Below, one piece after another: positions 26,180 to 37,000 of a DNA stretch of 64,000 nt; within the stretch, counting starts at the first letter, position 1, and every line of letters starts with the position of its first letter. Location of the stretch: positions 3,409,318 through 3,473,317 of the forward strand of contig OZ025265.1 of the NCBI GenBank assembly GCA_964019135.1. The letters are read 5' to 3'. A program made the translations under genes and the position numbers. The notes under the pieces were generated by a model. That model saw only the letters and a program-made list of their open reading frames with translations. It was not told the origin of the DNA and made no database searches. The DNA comes from Arenicola marina. Lineage: Eukaryota > Annelida > Polychaeta > Arenicolidae.

Positions 26180-26954
26180 TTACATTGACATTTACTGAGC
26201 GGGAAGCTAATACATAGTCAATACGTGACATCGTTCCATTTATCGACGGTTGTACATATGTGAATTTTTGGTCATTGGGATGCATACATCGCCAAACATC
26301 TTTTAAGTCTAATGCAGATTTAAATTTAGAAAATTGGGAAGAACTTTGGTCGAGATTACCTGATGTCCTATCAATACTGTTGTCGACCGTGTTCAGGTCT
26401 GCTCCTATGATTAGATTATCTAGATTACAAGCATGGCGCTTAATCCAGATCGATAGTTTCTTAAGGAATATCGCTCTACCTTTATCAGGGGCATAAGCTA
26501 CAACCAAGGTATATAGATGGTTTTCATGTTTAATGTTTAACAGGAGCTTTCTCCCTTCATTGCTTCTGTGACACGACTTAATTTTTGGCTTATATTTGTT
26601 ATGGAACAGAATGGACACAGCTCTACTATGACTTGAGTCGCTCACACAGTGCAAAGCTTCTCCGTCCCAGTCGGCGTTAAATTTCTCAGTTATGTCATCA
26701 GTAATAAAAGTTTCCTGAAGGAAAGAGATATGGGCGTTTTGGTCCTTTAGAAACTGTAGTACTGCAGATCTATTTATCGGGTTTCGAAGTCACCTGCAGT
26801 TTAAAGAAACTACCGTTAATTTATCAGATTTGCTCATTGTATTATCGCACAACTGTTTGGTCTTAAATACATTGTCCCTTTGTAGCAAGGAGCTGTTGAT
26901 ATTTATAGCCACGCGGTCTTGAGATACTGTGCTTGCAACTTTCAGCTCTGACAT
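26109..26954 (-). pseudogene. LINE ORF2 start and apurinic-type endonuclease domain, with internal stop
   Basis: The frame starts at ATG 26954 (MSELKVASTVSQDR), passes LTVVSLNCR, hits TGA at 26792-26790 and continues as LRNPINRS. In active L1-type endonucleases this position is normally Gly (LN..GLRN), so GGA to TGA is the likely change. Downstream come HISFLQET, SHSRAVSILFHN, VVAYAPDKGRA, LIIGADLNTVDN and SRIDYVLAS, the expected order of endonuclease motifs with the catalytic Glu and Asp-Asn. The final SDH motif is absent because an internal deletion joins this frame to the RT near 26160-26180. Confidence 0.88.
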
Positions 26955-27169
26955 GCTGACGTGTAGTTTTCACATGTATAAGCTTTACATTTGCATACTC
27001 ACGATTGGCTTCCGACATTTTTCGTTTCATTTTACGAGGTGTAAATATACTCATAATATTAATGCTTTAAACGCATTGGTGACAGTCACTCGTTAATATA
27101 AATATGTAATGGTAGTCCATTGACACTTCCAGGTCGTCGTCGTTAGGTCTTCGGAGGTTGTTATTTGGA

Positions 27170-27406
27170 TTAGCCATAGTCTTTCTCTTGTGGCTCTTCA
27201 TCTGTTCGGCCTTGCTTGGCTGCTCTGGATGGAGAATTATCAGATAGTTTCCTTTTGCTGGAGACGGACCTCTGACGGCTAAGCTCTCGCCGAAGATAGC
27301 CGGTGATCGCAGTTTGAGATGTATCAGCATTGCTGATTGTTGGTGTTGACGCAGAGCGCTCTACGTTGATGTTGTTAGCTCTTCGAGCAGCGGTGAACTC
27401 TCGATG
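27170..27406 (-). pseudogene. Basic C-terminal tail of LINE ORF1, out of frame with the body
   Basis: After the A8 homopolymer another frame reads KHREFTAARRANNINVE and continues for about 78 codons to TAA at 27170-27172. It has normal protein composition, a basic serine-rich stretch (SRQRSVSSKRKLSDNSPSR) and an acidic end. Removing one A from the run would connect it to the repeat region, so it is most likely the true ORF1 end. A -1 slip would not reach this frame. At 27293-27316 it encodes QTAITGYL, close to a PCNA-interacting (PIP) motif but with Leu in the last aromatic position. Confidence 0.7.
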
Positions 27407-30122
27407 TTTTTTTTCTGCCACGCCTTTGGGTCTCTGGGTCGACCACGTCGGCGTCGGAGGGTTTCTCACCCGATGGCGCGGAGTCGGCCACCGCGGCGTG
27501 GGAGGGTTTCTCACCCGATGGCGCGGAGTCGGCCACCTCGGCGTGGGAGGGTTTCTCACCCGATGGCGCGGAGTCAGCCGCTGCGGTGTGGGGGGGTTTC
27601 TCACCCGATGGCGTGGAGTCGGCCACCGCGGCGTGGGAGGGTCTCTCACCCGATGGCGCGGAGTCGGCCACCGCGGTGTGGGAGGGTTTCTCACCCGGTG
27701 GCGCGGAGTCGGCCACCGCGGCGTGGGAGGGTTTCTCACCCGATGGCGCGGAGTCAGCCGCTGCGTTGTGGGGGTGTTTCTCACCCGATAGCGCGGAGTC
27801 GGCCACCGCGGCGTGGGAGGGTTTCTCACCCGATGGCGCGGAGTCGGCCACCGCGGCGTGGGAGGGTTTCTCACCCGATGGCGCGGAGTCGGCCACCGCG
27901 GCGTGGGAGGGTTGCTCACCCGATGGCGCGGAGTCGGCCACCGCGGCGTCGGAGGGTTTCTCACCCGATGGCGCGGAGTCGGCCACCGCGGCGTGGGAGG
28001 GTTTCTCACCCGATGGGGCGGAGTCGGCCACCGCGGCGTGGGAGGGTTTCTCACCCGATGGCGTGGAGTCGGCCACCGCGGCGTGGGAGGGTTTCTCACC
28101 CGATGGCGCGGAGTCGGCCACCTCGGCGTGGGAGGGTTTCTCACCCGATGGCGCGGAGTCAGCCGCTGCGGTGTGGGGGGGTTTCTCACCCGATGGCGTG
28201 GAGTCGGCCACCGCGGCGCGGGAGGGTCTCTCACCCGATGGCGCGGAGTCGGCCACCGCGGCGTGGGAGGGTTTCTCACCCGATGGCGCGGAGTCAGCCG
28301 CTGCGTTGTGGGGGTGTTTCTCACCCGATGGCGCGGAGTCGGCCACCGCGGCGTGGGAGGGTTTCTCACCCGATGGCGCGGAGTCGGCCACCGCGGCGTG
28401 GGAGGGTTTCTCACCCGATGGTGCGGAGTCAGCCACCTCGGCGTGGGAGGGTTTCTCACCCGATGGCGCGGAGTCAGCCACCGCGGCGTGGGAGGGTTTC
28501 TCACCGGATGGCGCGGAGTCGGCCACCGCGGCGTGGGAGGGTTTCTCACCCGATGGCGCGGAGTCAGCCGCTGCGGTGTGGGGGGGTTTCTCACCCGATG
28601 GCGCGGAGTCGGCCACCGCGGCGTGGGAGGGTTTCTCACCGGATGGCGCGGAGTCGGCCACCGCGGCGTGGGAGGGTTTCTCACCGGATGGCGCGGAGTC
28701 GGCCACCGCGGCGTGGGAGGGTTTCTCACCCGATGGCGCGGAGTCAGCCGCTGCGGTGTGGGGGGGTTTCTCACCCGATGGCGCGGAGTCGGCCACCGCG
28801 GCGTGGGAGGGTTTCTCACCGGATGGCGCGGAGTCGGCCACCGCGGCGTGGGAGGGTTTCTCACCGGATGGCGCGGAGTCGGCCACCGCGGCGTGGGAGG
28901 GTTTCTCACCCGATGGCGCGGAGTCAGCCGCTGCGGTGTGGGGGGGTTTCTCACCCGATGGCGCGGAGTCGGCCACCGCGGCGTGGGAGGGTTTCTCACC
29001 CGATGGCGCGGAGTCGGCCACCTCGGCGTGGGAGGGTTTCTCACCCGATGGCGCGGAGTCGGCCACCGCGGCGTGGGAGGGTTTCTCACCCGATGGCGCG
29101 GAGTCGGCCACCTCGGCGTGGGAGGGTTTCTCACCCGATGGTGCGGAGTCAGCCGCCGCGGTGTGGGGGGGTTTCTCACCCGATGGCGCGGAGTCGGCCA
29201 CCGCGGCGTGGGAGGGTTTCTCACCCGATGGTGCGGAGTCAGCCGCTGCGGTGTGGGGGGGTTTCTCCCCCGATGGCGCGGAGTCGGCCATCGCGATGTG
29301 GATAGGCTCCTTGTCGTGTGACGTGACTTCATTTAGTTCTTTTCTAACTTCCATCATTATTTTTCCGAGTAAGTTCATTCCCGGCCAAAATTCGCTTTTT
29401 GTGATGGCTGTGTGGTCTGCCCTGAGTCCACTTCCCCACACTCGATCGGTTGTTGCTTCTGCGATCTGGGTCTTGCAATCCAGGATCGCGCGACGGAAGT
29501 GTTCATTCTGCTTTGCTTTGGTGCGTGTTAGATTTCTCATGACATCTTCTCTTTTGTCATCCCATGATTCTACTAGTTCTTTTGGTAGGTCTCTGCTGCA
29601 TTTTTTGGCATCCCCAGCGTGGCATGCTGCTTTTATGCTCTCTGCCAGTTCTGCTTTTTCAAGATCTGTTGCACGTTTCCATTGGTAGGCGTGTTCTACG
29701 CTCTTAAAACGTTCTCCAAACACATGGATATCGGTGTTGTGGAAGTTTGACAATATCATATTGTGACCTTTAAAAACAGTCACATCATCATCCTTGTTCA
29801 GGGCCGGGCAATCTTTGTCACCAGCTTTGTGTCCATTTTTATCACACGCCTTGCATGGGATAGAGAATTGTCCTTGGTGGTAGGCTTTACATCTCATTCC
29901 CACCACACGTATCTGGCGTGGCACCAGAGGGTCGATGGGGGCCTCGGCGTAGCAATACCGATCTCCATTCTTATAGTCGGTGAGTTTGCCATCGGGATTT
30001 CGGGCTTTGGCATACATGATTGGTGAAGTCAGCTTTACGCCTTTCACTCTGACATTATGGACCCCCCCCCCCCCTTCCCCGTTTACCCCCTCTTTCGGAG
30101 TCGTAAGTGTTTCGGAGGCCAC
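27375..30122 (-). CDS. LINE ORF1: zinc knuckle + NADAR domain + 41x 15-residue repeat
   Basis: The frame of 915 residues starts at ATG 30122. Residues 20-89 resemble the gag-like region preceding the knuckle in L1/Tx1 ORF1 proteins. C90-x2-C93-x4-H98-x6-C105 is a zinc-knuckle variant with a long last spacing. Residues about 117-265 match the NADAR (YbiA-like) family: MILSNF, FKSVEHAYQ (139-147), VWGSGL (228-233) and GMNLLGKIMMEVRKEL. NADAR enzymes act on N-glycosidic bonds of nucleotide-ribose compounds, and some remove ADP-ribose from guanine in DNA. Residues 274-888 are 41 copies of SHAAVADSAPSGEKP-type units. A G13 run at codons 17-21 and an A8 run (27407-27414) are error- or slip-prone; after the A8 the frame leaves the natural tail and stops at 27375. 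It presumably binds element RNA in the RNP, and the catalytic role is inferred. Confidence 0.85.
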   Translation of the reverse strand: MASETLTTPKEGVNGEGGGGVHNVRVKGVKLTSPIMYAKARNPDGKLTDYKNGDRYCYAEAPIDPLVPRQIRVVGMRCKAYHQGQFSIPCKACDKNGHKAGDKDCPALNKDDDVTVFKGHNMILSNFHNTDIHVFGERFKSVEHAYQWKRATDLEKAELAESIKAACHAGDAKKCSRDLPKELVESWDDKREDVMRNLTRTKAKQNEHFRRAILDCKTQIAEATTDRVWGSGLRADHTAITKSEFWPGMNLLGKIMMEVRKELNEVTSHDKEPIHIAMADSAPSGEKPPHTAAADSAPSGEKPSHAAVADSAPSGEKPPHTAAADSAPSGEKPSHAEVADSAPSGEKPSHAAVADSAPSGEKPSHAEVADSAPSGEKPSHAAVADSAPSGEKPPHTAAADSAPSGEKPSHAAVADSAPSGEKPSHAAVADSAPSGEKPSHAAVADSAPSGEKPPHTAAADSAPSGEKPSHAAVADSAPSGEKPSHAAVADSAPSGEKPSHAAVADSAPSGEKPPHTAAADSAPSGEKPSHAAVADSAPSGEKPSHAAVADSAPSGEKPSHAEVADSAPSGEKPSHAAVADSAPSGEKPSHAAVADSAPSGEKHPHNAAADSAPSGEKPSHAAVADSAPSGERPSRAAVADSTPSGEKPPHTAAADSAPSGEKPSHAEVADSAPSGEKPSHAAVADSTPSGEKPSHAAVADSAPSGEKPSHAAVADSAPSGEKPSDAAVADSAPSGEQPSHAAVADSAPSGEKPSHAAVADSAPSGEKPSHAAVADSALSGEKHPHNAAADSAPSGEKPSHAAVADSAPPGEKPSHTAVADSAPSGERPSHAAVADSTPSGEKPPHTAAADSAPSGEKPSHAEVADSAPSGEKPSHAAVADSAPSGEKPSDADVVDPETQRRGRKKTSRVHRCSKS
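27447..29291 (-). repeat. 45-bp coding minisatellite, 41 copies, inside LINE ORF1
   Basis: Every unit is 45 bp and stays in the ORF1 frame; I counted 41 units with no indel and no stop. Variation is mostly at residues 1-5 of the unit (SHAAV, SHAEV, PHTAA, PHNAA), while ADSAPSGEKP is nearly constant. Patterns such as PHT-SHA-SHA-SHA repeat every four units (180 bp), a sign of block duplication. The segment is predicted disordered and rich in Ala, Ser, Pro and charged residues. Confidence 0.97.
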
Positions 30123-30434
30123 ATCGACATCATTGTGGATCCTCCTCCCTCGTCAATAGCCTTTGCCTGATGTACCTCACTTGTACTTGGGCTACCGCCG
30201 GGGTAATTTTTCGGGGTTGCGAGTTGGTAACTCTCAATCCCCGGTCACCGCGTAAGGTCGCGGTGTGTAGAGTGGTCCTTCTGCGAATCTCTCAGCAATG
30301 AAAGGGTTAAGGCAGTCCACGACCGACCACTGTTGCTGTCATAATATACCAGATGACAGCAGTGCAGGCAATGACATTGGCACACCGCATGTGTTTCACA
30401 TGAGCGTTCCCAGACAATTTCATCGGTCTCGAAT

Positions 30435-33400
30435 TCTGACATAACTGATCAAATTTTATCTTCGGATTTGAACAACGCCACTTTCCCAACGATCGTCAGT
30501 TCAACAGCTCGCAGAAGGCCCAGAAGACACACATTTTTTGTAGCATGGTATCTTCCCAGCTGATCTGAGGTCGATATCTGCAGTCTCTCTTTTCAATAAA
30601 TGAGTTCGATTTCAGCATTATGTTGGGTCAGCAAGGACCTATCAGGTAACAGCGTTCGGCTATTGGCGAGTGTCCGCTGCCAGGGCATCCCAAGCGGTCG
30701 GTGCGTGGTGCGAATCCCACCTGTGCAAACTGCCTGTGTGTTTGTGCAGTGTATATATCCCATGCCTATCTTCGCAAAGAGTATGGGTCACTCCCGCACA
30801 CATGGCTCCTCTCTTCATTGACCTTTCCCACTGACGCGATAGGACATACACCGGTTGAACCGTTGTACTTAAATCAACCAATCACAACCCGTCAATGCCT
30901 CATGCCGCGCCGTTCCTTCACATCGCCATCTGGCGAGCGCGCCAGTTATGGCTTCACCATTGATTGAGACAGCCAACCGTCAGGCCGTCTAAAGGACAAT
31001 GCATCCAGGTTCGACCGGTACACAACTGACGGTTGTAATTAGGTGACTGAGTACGTGTGTCATGGAATGTACATACCATATGGAAGAAATAATCTGCCGA
31101 CAGAGGGACGTAAACTTGATTGAATATATTTGTTTTCGGTCGGTTTAGCGGTGGTAATGCATGCCGAGACCTCCGCCATTTAAAACTGTTCAAATGGCAA
31201 TAACCTATTGATGTCGTTGTGGTGTGAACTTAAAGAGCGATAATGCGACATAAATAAAAGGGGGATGACCGACACCATGCTATGTGGGTATGATTTACAT
31301 GATGAAAATACGGCCACAGCTTCCGTTGTCCATTACGTACAAATTGAAAATAGATCTAAAAAATGCATTGAGGCTACATTTTGAAAGGCACGAAGAAAAA
31401 TGTTGCATGAACAGCTTTGTCACATCCAGCTAAACAAGATGGAGATTTCATAACTTAAGGGGTCTTTCCCTTGATAAGCTTTGGTTTTACATGGTTAATA
31501 AATAGATCTGGTTCTAGTCATCTCCAGTGATGAGGCCTTTTCATTAGGACATCGGTAGCCCGTTCAAACCCAAGCCAAACGTGGTCGACAGAGCCTACAT
31601 GACCCGCATCATGCTCCGTGCGGTCATCCAGTCCTGATTAGTCAGGTGGTCCTCCTGGTTAACCACGTGGCCCGGTCACATTTGTTACTGTTCCTTCCGT
31701 CATCATTGTGATATGGTTAACTTCGCTTTCTGAGCATTAACATGCTATGACGGCGGCCCAGCCCGGCACCACCGAGATATCACCCTACACATGGCTCTAA
31801 TATGACGTCCAGGCGCTAATCCATCGACTTCATGTCCGTCTAATAGAAGATAAACGCCCCATTTCCTCATAAATTGCGCTGTTTGTTTACAGCCATCGAA
31901 GGCGTAAGTCCGGATCCAACGTCCCCCAAGCTGTTTGCTTTCTCCAGGACGACTGCCCAGCCCCCCCCCCCCCCCCCCACTCCCCACACACACACTACCA
32001 CCCCTCCGTCCGTCTAATGCCACGGGCTGATATCCCAGCGGGTGCGTGTGTTTAGCTGATATCACCCGTCAGGGACACACCCGCGGCCCCTGGTGGGGGG
32101 TGTGGTGTGGTGAGGGTTTAGTGGGGCGGGCAAACGCGGGAGGGGGATAGCGGAGAGGCGAGGGGTGGGGGGGTTGGAATGGGGAGCGGCATGGGAGTGG
32201 GGGGGGCTGGGCATTGGTTGAAGGGTCTTTAGCGATCGATGGCTCGGTCTCATCAAATCATGCAGCACACTCCCGGGATTTCGGGAAGATTTAGCTCGGC
32301 GACAACTTGTACGGTAAATCCTATTCATTATTGTCTTTTATTATCATTCTGTCTTCGAAGGCAAAGCACGTGGTATCTCCAGGCAGCATCCATGCGTTGA
32401 ATTCTTGTAAATATGTAGATGTTTACGTTATTTTTGACATGTGATGCCGATTTTGCTTCTCTCTCCCACTTAAAGTCTCTGGAGACACATCTGAAGGCCG
32501 CCACGGTATCGTATTGATCAGATGACCTTGGTACTGTTATGTCAGCTGCACCATGATGGCTATGGTGGCCACTTTAACATGCCAGTGTCCGTGCTCCTGC
32601 ATCGCTACACCAACCAGATCATGTTACCCGTCATGGAAGACATTCCGACCGCCCATCACCAATCTTTTGCCTCCTTCACGGTGTCCAGTAGCCATTATAG
32701 GGCATCTTTTATCATGCAAACCTCTCCGTTTATCTAGGTTATTCTTTAATGATGCACTGGGTCATGCCCATCCCGGCTACTGCGGTAATAGAAATGCCAA
32801 TATATGGGATACAGGCGTTTTTAAATGGGGGGCGGGGTCAATGAGACAAAGAGGAAAAGGGAAGGGGTCCACAAAGTGTCCACGCCTGGATCCGTCACTG
32901 GGATATAGTGACGTCATCAGGCTAATTACTAACAATGCCTTGTAAGTCTCAGTCGCAGAAACAGGAGTCAGGGGATTATTCGGGAGGTCTGCATTTGCAT
33001 CATGCATGACATACTTGGATCATAATCGGATGCTAAGCATCAAAGCCTTTCTTGGCGAAGTGATACACATTTTTTTCTGAGCAATGCCTTTAATGATATG
33101 GCCATTTACTTTTGACGAATACCGTAATTGTATTATGCATAATCTGTCAACGAATTAACCATTGTGTCCCCGTAAACAGAAACTTTGTAATAATTACGGT
33201 GCTTGGGAGAATTTTAATATTTGGTTCATCCTTTCATTAAATATTGTAGCCTGCATTAGATCCAGTTACATGGATATATATATGAGGTAGAATAAGGGGT
33301 AAAATAACATTGTGTAAATAGTTGTAAAATGTGTTGTGGGTGTGCATGTGTGGATGGGATGTGGGGGGGCGGGGAGGGGGGTTAAGCCACGCTCCCATAC

Positions 33401-34036
33401 CAATGAAGGAAAGTGGTTTGGTTGAGGGAATGGGACCCGGGTCGAGTAAACCTAGTCTTGAAATACACGACTATTTGACAGTGTGATGGAGATGGATGAC
33501 CGCCCAGGGACCACGGCGTACATTTCCCTGCCGTCAACTGGCTCTCGGGCCCCGTGGCTCAAGGTTCGTTGCAGCGCAAGGACCGATTTGGGATATTGCT
33601 GACATTAAATGTCACCTTTACGCCTTGAGGGTCAAAGCCATTCAAAGGAATTAAGTCTGTTAACGTAAAGCTAATTACCGGACCTCCATGCCTTTCAACC
33701 ATAAATTACTCACTGAGTCCGGTAACGTCAAACTACTTACCGAGATTTTTTACGCTATGTTGTCTTGTACTCCTCCTCCAGATTTCATATCTAACTTAAG
33801 CACCGTAATACATTTGATTTTCCTTTGAACCCCACCGTGAGACCATAACACTAGTTGTCAAATAGATAAAATGCCGATCGAAAAAGAACGACAAAGTAAG
33901 CATACAATTGCTTGCACGAACTAGAACTGATGACGTGCACGAACTACAATTTATGACAATGTCGATGCACGCATTCTGTCGCGATCGAAGTTATCGAGTT
34001 ACGTTACAGACATACAAACCGAACACAGCGGCATAA
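30435..34036. other. Non-coding, no gene recognised
   Basis: Unique DNA with a C-run near 31961-31978, a G/T-rich stretch at about 32090-32215 and G-runs near 33361. Several short frames show no domain. A sequence near 30690-30715 (GTGCGAATCCCAC) resembles a tRNA B box, but no folded tRNA could be built around it. Confidence 0.5.
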
Positions 34037-37000
34037 CACTCGCCAGGGCCGGTATTCCCGCCTCGCCAGGGCCGGTATTCCCGTCTCGCCAGAGCCGGTA
34101 TTCCCGCCTCGCCAGAGCCGGTATTCCCGTCTCGCCAGGGCCGGTATTCCCATCTCGCCAGGGCCGGTATTCCCGTCTCGCCAGGCCGGTATTCCCGCCT
34201 CGCCAGGGCCGGTATTCCCATCTCGCCAGGGCCGGTATTCCCGTCTCGCCAGGGCCGGTATTTCCGTCTCGCCAGGGCCGGTATTCACATCTCGCCAGGG
34301 CCGGTATTCTCATCTCGCCAGGGCCGGAATTCCCGCCTCGCCAGGGCCGGTATTCCCATCTCGCCAAGGCCGGTATTCCTATCTCGCCAGGGCCGGTATT
34401 CCCGTCTCGCCAGAGCCGGTATTCGCGTCTAGCCAGGCCGGTATTCCCATCTCGCCAGGCCTGGTATTCCCGTCTCGCCAGGCCTGGTATTCCCGTCTCG
34501 CCAGGGCCGGTATTCCCATCTCGCCAGGCCGGTATTCCCGTCTCGCCAGAGCCGGTATTCGCGTCTAGCCAGGCCGGTATTCCCGTCTCACCAGGCCTGA
34601 TATTCCCGTCTCGCCAGGCCTGGTATTCCCGTCTCGCCAGGGCCGGTATTCCCATCTCGCCAGGCCGGTATTCCCGTCTCACCAGGCCTGGTATTCCCGT
34701 CTCGCCAGGCCTGGTATTCCCATCTCGCCAGGCCTGGTATTCCCGTCTCGCCAGGCCGGTATTCCCGTCTCGCCACGGCCGGTCTTTCCGTCTCGCCAGG
34801 CCTCGTATTTCCGTCTCGCCAGGCCTGGTATTCCCGTTTCGCCAGAGCCGGGTATTCCCGTCTCGCCAGGGCCGGTATTCCCATCTCCCCAGGGCCAGTA
34901 TTCCCATCTCGCCAGGGCCGGTATTTCCATCTTGCCAGGCCTGGTATTCCCGTCTCGCCAGACCTGGTATTCCCGTCTCACCAGGCCTGGTATTTCCGTC
35001 TCGCCAGGCCTGGTATCCCGTCTCGCCAGGCCGGTATTCCCGTCTCGCCAGGCCGGTATTCCCGTCTCGCCAGGCCTGGTATTCCCGCCTCGCCAGGGCC
35101 GGTATTCCCATCTCGCCAGGCCGGTATTCCCGCCTCGCCAGGGCCGGTATTCCCATCTCGCCAGGCCGGTATTCCCATCTCGCCAGGCCGGTATTCCCGC
35201 CTCGCCAGGCCGGTATTCCCATCTCGCCCGGCCGGTATTCCCATCTCGCCAGGGCCGGTATTCCCATCTCGCCAGGTCGGTATTCCCGCCTCGCCAGGGC
35301 CGGTATTCCCATCTCGCCAGGCCGGTATTCCCATCTCGCCAGGCCGGTATTCCCGCCTCGCCAGGCCGGTATTCCCATCTCGCCAGGCCGGTATTCCCGC
35401 CTCGCCAGGCCGGTATTCCCATCTCGCCAGGGCCGGTATTCCCATCTCGCCAGGGCCGGTATTCCCATCTCGCCAGGCCCGTATTCCCGTCTCGCCAGGC
35501 CTGGTATTCCCGCCTCGCCAGGCCTGGTATTCCCGCCTCGCCAGGGCCGGTATTCCCATCTCGCCAGGCCGGTATTCCCGCCTCGCCAGGCCGGTATTCC
35601 CGCCTCGCCAGGGCCGGTATTCCCATCTCGCCAGGCCGGTATTGCCGCCTCGCCAGGGCCGGTATTCCCGCCTCGCCAGGGCCGGTATTCCCGCCTCGCC
35701 AGGGCCGGTATTCCCATCTCGCCAGGGCCGGTATTCCCATCTCGCCAGGCCGGTATTCCCGCCTCGCCAGGGCGGTATTCCCGCCTCGCCAGGGCCGGTA
35801 TTCCCATCTCGCCAGGCTGGTATTCCCGCCTCGCCAGGCCTGGTATTCCCGCCTCGCCAGGGCCGGTATTCCCGCCTCGCCAGGGCCGGTATTCCCATCT
35901 CGCCAGGCCGGTATTCCCGCCTCGCCAGGGCGGTATTCCCGCCTCGCCAGGGCCGGTATTCCCATCTCGCCAGGCCGGTATTCCCGCCTCGCCAGGCCTG
36001 GTATTCCCGCCTCGCCAGGCCGGTATTCCCGCCTCGCCAGGGCCGGTATTCCCGCCTCGCCAGGGCCGGTATTCCCATCTCGCCAGGCCGGTATTCCCGC
36101 CTCGCCAGGCCGGTATTCCCGCCTCGCCAGGCCGGTATTCCCGCCTCGCCAGGGCCGGTATTCCCATCTCGCCAGGCCGGTATTCCCGCCTCGCCAGGGC
36201 CGGTATTCCCGCCTCGCCAGGGCCGGTATTCCCATCTCGCCAGGGCCGGTATTCCCATCTCGCCAGGCCGGTATTCCCGCCTCGCCAGGGCAGTATTCCC
36301 GCCTCGCCAGGGCCGGTATTCCCATCTCGCCAGGCCGGTATTCCCGCCTCGCCAGGCCTGGTATTCCCGCCTCGCCAGGCCGGTATTCCCGCCTCGCCAG
36401 GGCCGGTATTCCCGCCTCGCCAGGGCCGGTATTCCCATCTCGCCAGGCCGGTATTCCCGCCTCGCCAGGCCGGTATTCCCGCCTCGCCAGGCCGGTATTC
36501 CCATCTCGCCAGGCCGGTATTCCCATCTCGCCAGGCCTGGTATTCCCGCCTCGCCAGGCCGGTATTCCCGTCTCGCCAGGCCGGTATTCCCGCCTCGCCA
36601 GGCCGGTATTCCCGCCTCGCCAGGGCCGGTATTCCCATCTCGCCAGGCCGGTATTCCCGCCTCGTCAGGGCCGGTATTCCCGCCTCGCCAGGGCCGGTAT
36701 TCCCATCTCGCCAGGGCCGGTATTCCCGCCTCGTCAGGGCCGGTATTCCCGCCTCGCCAGGGCCGGTATTCCCATCTCGCCAGGCCGGTATTCCCGCCTC
36801 GCCAGGCCGGTATTCCCGCCTCGCCAGGGCCGGTATTCCCATCTCGCCAGGCCGGTATTCCCGCCTCGCCAGGGCCGGTATTCCCGCCTCGCCAGGGCCG
36901 GTATTCCCATCTCGCCAGGGCCGGTATTCCCATCTCGCCAGGCCGGTATTCCCGCCTCGCCAGGGCAGTATTCCCGCCTCGCCAGGGCCGGTATTCCCAT

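Larger units (their letters stand above)
24090..30434 (-). mobile_element. L1-like LINE with NADAR-containing ORF1, degenerate copy
   Basis: On the minus strand the order is a 5' leader, ORF1 (zinc knuckle, NADAR, 15-residue repeats, basic tail), a ~215-bp gap, ORF2 (endonuclease, RT, C-terminal zinc-finger region), a short 3' UTR with AATAAA, and an A-rich tail (T-run on plus at 24090-24114). The 3' end is therefore firm. The 5' end is tentative: TCTGACAT next to the tail (24083-24090) recurs at 30435-30442 and could be a 7-8 bp target-site duplication, giving an element of about 6.3 kb. RT sequence points to the L1/Tx1 side of LINE diversity; the exact clade needs a tree. ORF2 is disabled by stops and an internal deletion. 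Confidence 0.93.

Noticed and set aside
27404..29688. Plus-strand and second minus-strand frames over LINE ORF1 repeats (up to 720 codons)
   Set aside because: Shadows of the 45-bp in-frame repeat. Only the minus frame with the NADAR domain has non-repeat protein sequence upstream, and only the tail after 27414 is kept from the other frame.
30690..30720. Possible tRNA or tRNA-derived SINE promoter (GCGAATCCCAC)
   Set aside because: No A box at the right distance and no cloverleaf could be formed.
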